This document shows, piece by piece, positions 16,362 to 23,962 of a stretch of 28,957 bases of DNA. The first letter of the stretch is position 1, and each line of letters starts with the position of its first letter. The DNA lies in assembly GCA_036703315.1 (NCBI GenBank), contig DATNPH010000045.1, positions 1-28,957 of the forward strand. Reading direction: 5' to 3'. The position numbers and the translations under genes were made by a program. Source of the stretch: DATNPH01 sp036703315. GTDB lineage: Bacteria > Cyanobacteriota > Cyanobacteriia > Cyanobacteriales > Coleofasciculaceae. Under the pieces are notes generated by a model. The model was not told where the DNA came from, made no database searches, and worked only from the letters and a program-made list of their open reading frames with translations.

Positions 16362-17068
16362 CATCCTCGCTGGCTAAGGTCTGGGAGTCGCCTCCCAGCC
16401 TCGCCTACAAAACCGGACGTGAGACTTTCACCTCATCCGGCTCCTCAATGACTTGGGTAACTGTCAATATGACCCCCAACCGAACCATCTTCGGCTGTTT
16501 TTGCATCGTGGCAGTGTTTATGTAAGAGTTGGAGGTTGTTGTATTCATCCTTACCACCTTTTGAGCGGGGGATGTTATGGTCGATTTCCCATATATCTCC
16601 ATCTCTGAAAAACAATCCGCAGTGGTTACACTTACCCTTTTGTCTCTTCATGAGAGTTGCCTCTCTTGTTGATAGTTCAGGGTGTTTTCCCATTCTTGAA
16701 CTCCAGTAAACTAGGTCTGCGTCGTATGGTGACGATTCGCCTTTAACTTTCACATGGCGGACTATTGGAGTCTCGCTATGTGTTCGTAACCGCATTAGGT
16801 TTTCACCCTCTGCACTGGTTGCGAATACCCAGTTATTACCGCCAATGGTTTTCCAGTATTTCCTGTTAATCCACTGGATAGACTTTTGTGGATGGCGGCG
16901 TTTTGCCCAAGCCTTAAGCTTTTGAAACATTAGATGGTCTTGTTGTTCGTAAGCACCGTTACTTACGACAGTTGAGTAGTAGTTTGCCCACCCTCGAATG
17001 ATTGGATTTAGTTTTCCAATTAGCGCTCGTTGGGTTGCTGTCCTGTGGGCGTAGATGATATTAGCTAC
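16362..17068 (-). mobile_element. 5'-truncated group II intron (antisense)
   Basis: Read on the minus strand, this has the 3' part of a group II intron: the maturase/HNH end of the intron-encoded protein, a stop codon, then a 34-nt domain V (16443-16410) beginning GAGCCGGATG and ending ACGTCCGGTTT. Domain VI follows, with a 7-bp stem, a GCGA loop and unpaired A bases (16407-16373). The intron 5' half (domain I, reverse transcriptase palm) is missing: sequence switches to response-regulator coding DNA at 17069. The exact 3' boundary near 16362 is not certain. With no 5' end it cannot splice or move by itself. Confidence 0.88.
16410..16443 (-). ncRNA. Group II intron domain V
   Basis: A 34-nt hairpin on the minus strand, with GAGCCG pairing with the CGGTTT end and a GAAA-containing internal loop. 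This is the catalytic domain V pattern of bacterial group II introns. It starts one base after the stop of the intron-encoded protein. Confidence 0.85.
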
Positions 17069-17083
17069 GTGGATGGCTATCAA
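16445..17083 (-). pseudogene. Group II intron maturase/HNH endonuclease, N-terminally truncated
   Basis: The open frame of 212 codons holds only the C-terminal part of a group II intron-encoded protein, which is normally well over 400 residues. It starts in the maturase (X/GIIM) domain (ALIGKLNPIIRGWANYYST, WAKRRHP). It ends with an HNH endonuclease: CNHCG, then IDHNIPRSKGG, NNLQLLH and HCHD. The reverse transcriptase domain is absent. The first few codons (17069-17083) belong to response-regulator DNA in antisense, so the apparent Met start is artificial. The HNH metal and zinc ligands look intact, but there is no sign it is expressed as a functional protein. Confidence 0.85.
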
Positions 17084-17584
17084 TTCCTCAAGCAGCTGCG
17101 AGATGACCCTCGATTCAAGACGCTACCCGTGGTGTTCCTGACCGCTAGAGGCATGACCTCAGATCGCATCGACGGATACAAAGCAGGTTGTGATGCCTAT
17201 CTCTCGAAGCCTTTTGACCCAGAGGAATTAGTTGCCCTTATTCAGAACTTATTAGAGCGTCGCACTACCACAGCTGAAGGAGCCTTCAGTAATCAAGGGT
17301 TTGGCAATATCGAACAGCAGATATCTGAAATTCGGGAGATGTTAATTAAGCAACAGGGTGGCATCGTTCAAACACAACAATCGACCTACATTAAATTTAC
17401 GCCACGGGAGCAGAGTGTTTTAGATTTGGTAGCTCAAGGATTGATGAATAAAGAAATCGCTCACCGCTTAGGAACTAGTGTCCGCAACGTCGAGAAGTAC
17501 GTCAGCTGTTTGTTTAGCACAACGGGAACAAATAGCCGTACTGAGTTGGTACGTTTCGCTCTTGAGCATGACTTAACTAAATGA
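17030..17584 (+). pseudogene. N-terminally truncated NarL-type response regulator
   Basis: A paralogue of the regulator at 15672, lacking the first ~59 residues. The frame is open and 184 codons long, but its first 13 codons (17030-17068) are antisense intron sequence; regulator sequence starts at Val14 (VDGYQFLKQL). It lacks the acidic pair and the phospho-acceptor Asp, but keeps the receiver Thr and Lys (FLTARG, SKPFDP) and a full LuxR-type HTH (FTPREQSVLDLVAQGL, NKEIAHRL, NVEKYVSCLF). It has no internal stop or frameshift. Either the event is recent or the DNA-binding half is still under selection. No ribosome binding site is seen before its ATG. Downstream of the identical 95-base block, the two paralogues clearly diverge. 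Confidence 0.8.
17069..17163 (+). repeat. 95-base direct repeat, copy 2
   Basis: Identical to 15849-15943. Its left end coincides with the junction to intron-derived DNA; to its right the two paralogous genes diverge at many positions. Confidence 0.93.
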
Positions 17585-18116
17585 ATCCTTGCCTCTTTTT
17601 TAATCAACAATTTTGATCTTTAACGCTATTCAGTAGCATCATAGTTAGGATATAATTGGGATGACTAGGGATTGTGCAATCAATGTGCAAACCTTACCGA
17701 GTTAGGTAAACTAACAGGGTCACAAGTGCAAACATTACCAGTGCTGGTCGTTTGAAGTTAACCCTGAACATAAGTTTTTATGTGTCATCAAAGGCGATAT
17801 ACTTCGCCTGAATTTAGCAAAACTTTCTTCTTAGCACCTCAGCTACATAGAATTCAGGTCTGGCAAATTGGCATGTACAAGCTCTATTAGCGTGGGTAGA
17901 TATAGAGCCTGTAACTGATACAAAGCTGAATTAGAAAGCAGCCCCTAAGGGTCAAATTGGCTTGCGAAATTTTTATCAATAAAAATCAAGCGTCCACACC
18001 TTCATCAGAGTCTTTCAATCTCTGATGATGTTCATTCTAATTTCAGCTCTTTTCTATTGTTTTGCAATACCTAACCTGAATGTAAACAGTCCTAAAAAAC
18101 GGACTGCAAGTTTTCT
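17585..18116. other. Intergenic region with two hairpins
   Basis: No supported gene. It contains an 8-bp inverted repeat (18003-18010 with 18020-18027, CATCAGAG/CTCTGATG), an AT-only hairpin at 17969-17986, and a 6-bp hairpin just before the next gene (18087-18092 with 18101-18106, CAGTCC/GGACTG). The last could affect access to the ATG at 18117. No promoter is clear. Confidence 0.45.
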
Positions 18117-19307
18117 ATGACTACTTTAACAAGACGCCCCTATATGAAGGGAACTGACCGCCGTGCGCTAGTAGTTGCGGAGTGTGGTGAGTCAGTAGCA
18201 ATGCTTTTTGCAGAGATAACTGATTTGGTCAAGCTTAATAATCCTACTGGTCAGTTAGATGAAGACACCTTAGTTGGCGATCTGCAAAGGTTCTTTGAAG
18301 CTCCCGATTTTGACAGAAGACGTGATTTGCGCCTTTGGAAAGATAGCAATGGTAGAGTCATTGGCTTTGGACAGTTATTGATGTCTAAGCAGGATGATGA
18401 GATTGAAGGCTACTTGTACTTTGACGTTCACCCAAGTCGGTACACTGAAACTCTAGAAACAGAAATTCTTCAGTGGAGTGAAAAGCGTTTGTGTGAAGTC
18501 GGAAAAGAGCGTGCTGTGCGGGTAAAACTGTGCATCCGCACCCAGGACACTGAAATTACTCGCCAGATGCTGCTGGAAAGACAGGGTTTCATGATTGATC
18601 GCAGCTTTTTAACGATGGCTTGCTCACTAGATCAACTGTTTTCCCCATCCTCACTGCCAAAAGGCTTCACGCTACAACGGCTTTCTAGAGAATCGATTCA
18701 TTATTCACGCCTATCAGCTCTTGAAAGGATGAGGCAGATGAAGAAGATAGGGGAGAGGAGAGAGATAACTTCTGTGTCTTCCCTACCTTCCCTACCTTCC
18801 CCAACTTCTCTATCTCCCTCATGCGGATTAGTGAATCGGTGTTCTAAGGATGAACGTCACTGCATCTCACTTGGCGATCTCAACGATTGGGTAGACCTTT
18901 TCAATGAATCATTCATCGATCACTGGGATCACCACGACTTAACAGTAGAGGCGGCAGGGCATTGGCTCATGAATCCCCACTACAAACCAGCACTCAACTT
19001 GATGGCTGTAGCATCCGACGGTACATTTGCGGCTTTCTGCGTTGGCTACATCAACCGGGAAGAGAATACTCGTAGTGGACGTAAGGAAGGATGGATTAAG
19101 CTTTTGGGCACACGACGTGGCTTTCGCAAACTAGGGCTAGGACGATCGCTATTACTGGCTCAGATGAGGCAGCTAAAGGCGGCGGGTGTAGAACAAGTCA
19201 AGCTCGGTGTTGATGCTCAGAGTCTCACGAGTGCAACGCGGCTTTACGAATCTGTTGGCTTTCAACCGATTAATACTTGGCTGTCGTATGTTAAGGAGAT
19301 TCGGTAG
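18117..19307 (+). CDS. Tandem GNAT-domain acetyltransferase
   Basis: A 396-residue protein with two GNAT folds, an arrangement seen in MshD-like enzymes. The N-terminal half (about 18-175) has a GFGQLL strand and LLERQGF end but a weak acetyl-CoA motif. The C-terminal half (about 250-396) has the clear acetyl-CoA loop RGFRKLGLGRSLL and the LYESVGFQP end, so it is probably the catalytic one. The substrate is unknown; mycothiol synthesis itself is not expected in cyanobacteria. Between the domains, about residues 205-235 are a low-complexity insert (SLPSLPSPTS) encoded by an imperfect inverted repeat. The insert keeps the frame open. The gene appears monocistronic, with an ATG start right after a small hairpin. 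Confidence 0.8.
   Translation: MTTLTRRPYMKGTDRRALVVAECGESVAMLFAEITDLVKLNNPTGQLDEDTLVGDLQRFFEAPDFDRRRDLRLWKDSNGRVIGFGQLLMSKQDDEIEGYLYFDVHPSRYTETLETEILQWSEKRLCEVGKERAVRVKLCIRTQDTEITRQMLLERQGFMIDRSFLTMACSLDQLFSPSSLPKGFTLQRLSRESIHYSRLSALERMRQMKKIGERREITSVSSLPSLPSPTSLSPSCGLVNRCSKDERHCISLGDLNDWVDLFNESFIDHWDHHDLTVEAAGHWLMNPHYKPALNLMAVASDGTFAAFCVGYINREENTRSGRKEGWIKLLGTRRGFRKLGLGRSLLLAQMRQLKAAGVEQVKLGVDAQSLTSATRLYESVGFQPINTWLSYVKEIR
18729..18822 (+). repeat. Inverted-repeat element inside the GNAT gene
   Basis: The left arm (18729-18753, ATGAGGCAGATGAAGAAG and GGGG) and right arm (18799-18822) are near-complementary with a few mismatches or gaps. They flank a purine-rich then pyrimidine-rich core containing CCCTACCTTC repeats. 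It resembles the GGGAGA-type extragenic repeats of cyanobacteria, but it lies inside a coding frame. Confidence 0.65.
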
Positions 19308-19444
19308 TCTTGTGGGGGCTGCAACACTTTTCTTTACGATTTCAGGGTGTGCGATCGCCCGGTTGTATTAAGTAGATTGTAGTTTGATTAAGAAGGTTGT
19401 CTTTTTCTCATTTATTTCAACAAATCCTAGTATTCTCATGAATC

Positions 19445-19450
19445 TATACT
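19445..19450 (+). promoter_or_regulatory. Candidate -10 box for the 39-residue peptide gene
   Basis: TATACT lies 21 bases before the ATG at 19472. No good -35 is seen at 16-18 bases upstream. Confidence 0.3.
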
Positions 19451-19471
19451 CACGATAAAAAAGAGAAAAAG

Positions 19472-19591
19472 ATGAAACTTTTACAAACTAAAAAGCATTT
19501 AGGTGAATCAGTTGCTCTTGGTCTGGTTTTAGTAGCAACCAGCGTTGGCATCTTCGCCCTGATGATGATGCAAAGCGGAACTTTACTATAA
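19472..19591 (+). CDS. 39-residue single-pass membrane peptide
   Basis: A short frame starting at ATG 19472 after an AGAGAAAAAG stretch and ending at TAA 19589-19591. The peptide has a basic N-terminus (MKLLQTKKHLGES) and one hydrophobic span (VALGLVLVATSVGIFALMMM), then a short polar end (QSGTLL). This predicts one membrane helix with the N-terminus on the cytoplasmic side. I do not recognise the family; its size resembles small thylakoid or photosystem-associated subunits, but no signature supports that. A strong terminator 21 bases after the stop and a TATACT ahead argue that it is a real monocistronic transcript. It lies between the GNAT gene and the convergent Rubisco activase gene. Confidence 0.6.
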   Translation: MKLLQTKKHLGESVALGLVLVATSVGIFALMMMQSGTLL

Positions 19592-19612
19592 AACACCTCA
19601 CTTAAGTTAGGG

Positions 19613-19650
19613 AATTCAGCCCACATCTATATGCTGTGGGCTGAATTTTT
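19613..19650 (+). terminator. Strong rho-independent-type terminator
   Basis: A perfect 13-bp stem (19613-19625 with 19635-19647, centred on CAGCCCACA/TGTGGGCTG) has a 9-base loop and ends in a T run. It is oriented to end the transcript of the 39-residue peptide. Confidence 0.85.
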
Positions 19651-19721
19651 CTTAGATTTTCCCTAATTTGAAATTCTCGATCTTACGCTAAGTTTCTCTC
19701 CGGTCAAGTAGAGATTTAATC

Positions 19722-19738
19722 GCCCAATTGAGTTGGGC
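19722..19738 (-). terminator. Possible Rubisco activase terminator
   Basis: GCCCAA/TTGGGC is a 6-bp stem with a 5-base loop, 47 bases past the rca stop on its strand. The following sequence is AT-rich but has no clean T run, so this is weak. Confidence 0.3.
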
Positions 19739-19784
19739 ACCTGACCAAGATGGAATTTATGCCCCTATACCGAAACCCTATCTG

Positions 19785-21098
19785 TTAATTTGGTCGTTGG
19801 ATAATCTTTTCTAGAACTCTACGCTTGGCTTTAGGGTCGATGCCAATCAGACGGACGTACTCGCCGCTATGCTCAGATAAACTTTCTGCTAAAGCGATAA
19901 TTGCTTCCGATGCTTCATTTCCCTGGAAAGAAGTTCCACTTTGCCAAGCATTAGTCCGAACTCGTCGCTCACTCCCATACTCTATGCCAAGGCGGTAACC
20001 TTGAGCCAAAAGCTCACGGATCTGCTCCTGTGTTTCTAGATCCAATGGCATACTAGGCACTTGGTTATCGCGTTTCCCGGAATCCTGGGAACCATTAGAA
20101 CCGTTAGGACTTGTTGGCTGATTGACTAACTCACTACGGACGCTTGTTTCGCTGTTTTCCTGGCGTGAATCAGCGGGACGAGTAGCATGGCTCGACTCTT
20201 GAGGAGTCAGACGTAAAGCTAGGGCTTGATTGTATTCCCTAACAAGTCCCATATCTTCCACCTGCTTCTGTTCACCCCTTAACAGGTTGCCGAACTCGAT
20301 TAGGCGAGACAAGCTAAAATTCGGTTTATCAAATTTTGGCGGTTCCTCAGCACTATTCACTAAACGGGAGGAAACTTGCCCAATCCCCATTCCATGAATA
20401 AACTTAAGGATTTGTTCATCGTAAATGCGCGATCGCAACGCACTAAAGAAGTCTATCGGTTGATTAGGGAACGTATCGACTAACTGTGCTATCTCCTTGC
20501 CAGACAGTCCATCTTCCGAAAAAATACCTCCGACAACGCCAATTTTGTCTTCTCGGTCGGGTTGCCAGTAGAATTTCTCCATCCGACCATCCCGAATCAA
20601 CGGGGCATACAGCGTGGAAAAATCATTTCCTGTAACAATAATTGGTATACGAGGCAGCGGCGTGGAATCATAACTACCAGGAAGTTGCACATCGGTGGGG
20701 TTATCGGCAATATTCATCAATGTGCCGTTTACCAACTGGGTATTCACCGTGTATTGAGTGCCCTGATCAAAGCGTCCTGCCCCAGCATCCAAATCATTGA
20801 TCATCAGTACAGCCATCTTGCCGCGCACTCGGATCAATTCGGCAGCTTCCCGATAGCGGAGGCGGATTAAACGCCCTGGATCGCCAGCGTCTGGGCTTTC
20901 TAGTTCACCTGCCGACATATGGACAGCTTCAACACCCATGCGCTCGAATACTAACTCGCATTGAAAGGACTTTCCCTCTCCTTTGCGACCATGAATGCCA
21001 AGGATTAAAGGAACACGTATTTTAGGGAGGTCTAGATAATTTTTGGTGATGTGAACAGCGAGTTTATTGAGGAAACGGGGAGAAATGTAATAGCTCAT
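19785..21098 (-). CDS. rca: Rubisco activase with C-terminal Rubisco small-subunit-like domain
   Basis: A 437-residue AAA+ protein that remodels inhibited Rubisco to release tight-binding sugar phosphates. Walker A is GRKGEGKS (37-44). Walker B is VLMINDLD (97-104, acids Asp102 and Asp104). The AAA+ core continues with IVTGNDFSTLYAPLIRDGRM, including the arginine-finger region. A polar linker (about 300-350) leads to an 87-residue SSU-like domain from about 351 (EQIRELLAQGYRLGIEYG, RVRTNAWQSG). The same module occurs in CcmM, where it binds Rubisco and builds carboxysomes, so this activase is likely carboxysome-targeted. It is not next to rbcL/rbcX/rbcS in this window, unlike in some heterocyst-forming strains. 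The ATG start is clear, with no obvious ribosome binding site. Confidence 0.93.
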   Translation of the reverse strand: MSYYISPRFLNKLAVHITKNYLDLPKIRVPLILGIHGRKGEGKSFQCELVFERMGVEAVHMSAGELESPDAGDPGRLIRLRYREAAELIRVRGKMAVLMINDLDAGAGRFDQGTQYTVNTQLVNGTLMNIADNPTDVQLPGSYDSTPLPRIPIIVTGNDFSTLYAPLIRDGRMEKFYWQPDREDKIGVVGGIFSEDGLSGKEIAQLVDTFPNQPIDFFSALRSRIYDEQILKFIHGMGIGQVSSRLVNSAEEPPKFDKPNFSLSRLIEFGNLLRGEQKQVEDMGLVREYNQALALRLTPQESSHATRPADSRQENSETSVRSELVNQPTSPNGSNGSQDSGKRDNQVPSMPLDLETQEQIRELLAQGYRLGIEYGSERRVRTNAWQSGTSFQGNEASEAIIALAESLSEHSGEYVRLIGIDPKAKRRVLEKIIQRPN

Positions 21099-21253
21099 CG
21101 GTCTATATTGTGCTTTTCGCGATCTGCTCTGCCGATGCGCTTGGCGCGATCGCTCAGATGCCCATTGTTAAGATCCTATAACAAAACTCAGGAGCCAGAA
21201 GCGTATTTGTCTATCCAAATAATAAGGATTTGCCTTCTTAAGGCGGAGATTGA

Positions 21254-21336
21254 GTTAATGGTTAGTAGATAAGTCGTTAGTAGAGGGTTAGTCATTAGCC
21301 GTTAGTCGGTGGTTAGTAGATAGTCATTAGTAGGGG
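21254..21336. repeat. GTTAGTAG-type degenerate tandem repeats
   Basis: The unit GGTTAGTAGATA occurs at 21260-21271 and 21311-21322, with related GTTAGTAG and GTCATTAG units between. It resembles the TTAGC tract after mraY in style and belongs to the simple repeats common in cyanobacterial gaps. Confidence 0.6.
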
Positions 21337-21496
21337 GAATTACAAAGCTTCTCCAAAAAATGAAAGTTGGGTTCTACTAGCCACTATCCACTAATCTCTG
21401 ACCCGCCCTTCCTGGCCTAATTAAGAAGAAGGGAATTCGGTGGGGGCAAGCGTTGAAAGACTTTTCTTGTCGCTAGACTAGAATCGAATGTGCGTT

Positions 21497-21501
21497 GAGG
21501 A
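21497..21501 (+). promoter_or_regulatory. Ribosome binding site deciding the ligA start
   Basis: GAGGA lies 11 bases before GTG 21513. The alternative TTG at 21495 overlaps this site and has none of its own. Confidence 0.5.
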
Positions 21502-21512
21502 TAATAAGCGCT

Positions 21513-23543
21513 GTGGCACAAGTGACGCCTGAAGTAAAACAGCGGGTTCAAGAACTGCGGCAACTACTGCAAAAAGCTAGCTATGCCTATTACGTCCTCG
21601 ACAACCCCATCATGGAGGATGCCGTCTACGATCAACTGTATCGGGAACTCCAAGATTTAGAGATGCAGTATCCTGAGTTGGTGATGCCAGAGAGTCCAAC
21701 TCAGCGCGTGGGTGAGCGACCGACAACACGGTTTTCCTCAGTACGACACAATATCCCTCTCTACAGCCTAGAGAACGCTTTTAATATTGAAGAGTTTGCC
21801 AAGTGGCAAGAAAGGTGGCAACGCTATGCACCAAACCTAGACAATTTTGAATATGTCTGTGAGCTGAAGATTGACGGGAACGCTTTAGCGCTGACTTATG
21901 AAAATGGTGTTTTGGTTCGAGGCGTGACGCGGGGTGACGGTGTCACGGGTGAAGATATTACTCAAAATGTACGCACGATTCGCTCGATTCCCCTGCAACT
22001 GAATACAGAGACACCACCGCCAGTTGTGGAAGTGCGCGGGGAGGCGTTTTTGCCACTGGAGGTATTTGAACAAATTAATCAGGAACGCGAGGAAGCTGGT
22101 GAACCGTTGTTTGCCAATCCGCGTAATGCGGCAGCTGGCACACTGCGGCAATTAGATCCCCGAATTGTTGATCGCCGACGCTTGGATTTCTTTGCTTATA
22201 CGTTACATATTCCAGGAAAAGATGATGCTGAAGTTGCCCGTACCCAGTGGGATGCACTGGAATTGTTGCAAAAATTAGGTTTTCGGGTGAATCCAAATCG
22301 GAAGCTTTGCGCGTCGTTAGAGGAGGTTCGGGATTATTACAATTACTGGGATATAGAACGACGGAACTTGCCCTACATGACGGATGGGGTGGTGGTGAAG
22401 CTCAATCCGTTTGCGCTTCAGGAACAATTGGGCTTTACTCAAAAGTTTCCGCGTTGGGCGATTGCGCTCAAGTACCCTGCTGAAGAAGCACCAACTCGTG
22501 TGGAGGCGATCGCGATTAACGTCGGACGTACAGGCGCGTTAACACCCTTAGCACACTTACATCCAGTGCAACTCGCTGGGACAACCGTACAACGAGCAAC
22601 ACTCCACAATAGCGATCGCATTGCTCAATTAGATCTGCGCATTGGAGATACAGTGATTGTCCGCAAAGCGGGTGAAATTATCCCCGAAGTGGTGCGGGTA
22701 TTGCCAGAGTTGCGTCCTGCTAACACTCAACCTTTCCAGATGCCGACGCATTGCCCTGTCTGTAATCAACCGGTAGTACGCCCAGTTGGTGAGGCGGTAA
22801 CTCGTTGTATTAATGCCTCTTGTCCAGCTATCCTCAAAAGGGCGCTAACGCACTGGGCAAGTCGTGACGCGCTTGATATCAACGGTTTGGGAGAAAAGCT
22901 TGTAGAGCAACTGGTTGACCAAGGTCTAGTTCATTCAGTTGCCGACCTGTATGATTTGACGGCTGAGCAAGTGGCGTCGTTAGATCGTATGGGTAAGAAA
23001 TCAGCGGAGAAATTGGTGGGAGCGATCGCCAATTCCAAAACCCAACCGTGGTCACGAGTCCTCTACGGATTGGGAATTCGTCATGTTGGCAGTGTGAATG
23101 CCCAGACGTTGACTCAGCCGTTTCCCACAGTGGAACAACTGGCTCGTGCATCAGCAGCACAAATTGAAGGCGTCTACAGTATTGGTCTAGAAATTGCTCA
23201 GTCTGTTGCTCAGTGGTTCAAAGTTCCTGCCAACCAGACGTTGATTGACAGACTGCGAGAGGCTGGTTTACAGCTAGCTGCCAAAATCGAGAGCACAATT
23301 AAACCCAAAAATCAATCTTTGAGCGGGAAAACTTTTGTGATTACTGGCACCTTGCCCACATTGAAGCGAGATGAGGCGAAGGAATTGATTGAGAAAGCTG
23401 GAGGTAAAGTTACCAATTCAGTCAGTTCCAAAACTGACTATTTAGTAGTCGGGGAAGATGCGGGTTCCAAATTAGAAAAGGCTCAAGGGTTGGGAATCAC
23501 CCAATTGAGTGAAGCCCAGCTTTTGGAAATGCTGAAAGATTAG
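21513..23543 (+). CDS. ligA: NAD-dependent DNA ligase LigA
   Basis: A 676-residue protein, close to E. coli LigA in length. It seals nicks in replication and repair using NAD. Domain order: Ia/adenylation domain with active-site Lys119 in ELKIDGNA; OB fold; zinc finger with Cys414, Cys417, Cys432 and Cys437 (CPVC and CINASC); helix-hairpin-helix repeats (DINGLGEKLVEQL, LDRMGKKSAEKL, LYGLGIRHVG); C-terminal BRCT (LSGKTFVITGTLPTLKR to the end). I chose GTG 21513 because it gives the family-like start MAQVTPEVKQR and has a spaced GAGGA. An upstream TTG at 21495 would add six residues. No neighbour shares its function. Confidence 0.95.
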   Translation: MAQVTPEVKQRVQELRQLLQKASYAYYVLDNPIMEDAVYDQLYRELQDLEMQYPELVMPESPTQRVGERPTTRFSSVRHNIPLYSLENAFNIEEFAKWQERWQRYAPNLDNFEYVCELKIDGNALALTYENGVLVRGVTRGDGVTGEDITQNVRTIRSIPLQLNTETPPPVVEVRGEAFLPLEVFEQINQEREEAGEPLFANPRNAAAGTLRQLDPRIVDRRRLDFFAYTLHIPGKDDAEVARTQWDALELLQKLGFRVNPNRKLCASLEEVRDYYNYWDIERRNLPYMTDGVVVKLNPFALQEQLGFTQKFPRWAIALKYPAEEAPTRVEAIAINVGRTGALTPLAHLHPVQLAGTTVQRATLHNSDRIAQLDLRIGDTVIVRKAGEIIPEVVRVLPELRPANTQPFQMPTHCPVCNQPVVRPVGEAVTRCINASCPAILKRALTHWASRDALDINGLGEKLVEQLVDQGLVHSVADLYDLTAEQVASLDRMGKKSAEKLVGAIANSKTQPWSRVLYGLGIRHVGSVNAQTLTQPFPTVEQLARASAAQIEGVYSIGLEIAQSVAQWFKVPANQTLIDRLREAGLQLAAKIESTIKPKNQSLSGKTFVITGTLPTLKRDEAKELIEKAGGKVTNSVSSKTDYLVVGEDAGSKLEKAQGLGITQLSEAQLLEMLKD

Positions 23544-23587
23544 TTGGAATGCCTGAAATAGACTAATCAAAAAGGTATTATGGCAAA

Positions 23588-23618
23588 AGGCAGAAGGCAG
23601 AGGGCAGAAGGCAGAGGG
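23588..23618 (+). repeat. STRR-type heptamer tandem repeat (RGGCAGA)
   Basis: Four consecutive 7-base units (AGGCAGA, AGGCAGA, GGGCAGA, AGGCAGA) plus GGG. This matches the short tandemly repeated repetitive sequences known from filamentous cyanobacteria. Confidence 0.8.
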
Positions 23619-23948
23619 CTTTTATGTTTATTACTGATACGTGGTCATTGCAGCCGTTAGATCTGTCCTAACCTTTATGGCGACAGCTATTAAAAGGGAC
23701 GTGCAAATGGGAAAAAAATCAGCGCCCGACCTTGTCCTATCTGAGATTTGAATTTCCAGAGCCCTAATGTAACTTCCTTTGTTCCTGAATGGTATCCCAT
23801 AGCTTGTATGGGTTACGACCTACTTATTGCTGTTTATGTCGCCTTCGGGTGCAGAGATTGGCGTTTGATACCCGAATCCGATCAAGAAAAAGTTTAAGCA
23901 CAAGATTCGGATAGATTTGCAGCCTCACATTGCGTTATCTATGGCATC

Positions 23949-23957
23949 AGGAGGTGA
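23949..23957 (+). promoter_or_regulatory. Strong Shine-Dalgarno site deciding the ada start
   Basis: AGGAGGTGA, a near-perfect anti-16S match, ends 5 bases before GTG 23963 (8 bases from the AGGAGG core). It places translation at GTG rather than at TTG 23930. Confidence 0.75.
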
Positions 23958-23962
23958 AAGTT

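Larger units (their letters stand above)
21099..21512. other. Divergent intergenic region between rca and ligA
   Basis: Promoters for leftward rca and rightward ligA should be here. A HIP1 octamer lies near 21147, and a TTAGTAG-rich repeat tract at 21254-21336. No RNA gene or extra coding frame is supported. Confidence 0.5.
23544..23962. other. Intergenic region between ligA and ada
   Basis: It holds a heptamer repeat (23588-23618), a CCCATA/TATGGG hairpin (23796-23812) and a 7-bp inverted repeat CCGAATC/GATTCGG (23872-23878 with 23904-23910) just ahead of ada. No coding frame is supported, and I could not recognise an Ada box by eye. Confidence 0.45.

Noticed and set aside
16355..16372. AATTGACATCCTC, similar to ends of IS200/IS605-type elements
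   Set aside because: No transposase or matching left end is present, and the adjacent sequence is explained by group II intron domains V and VI.
23538..23568. GATTAGT/ACTAATC inverted repeat at the ligA stop as a terminator
   Set aside because: The loop is 17 bases and it is followed by A bases, not T, on the plus strand.
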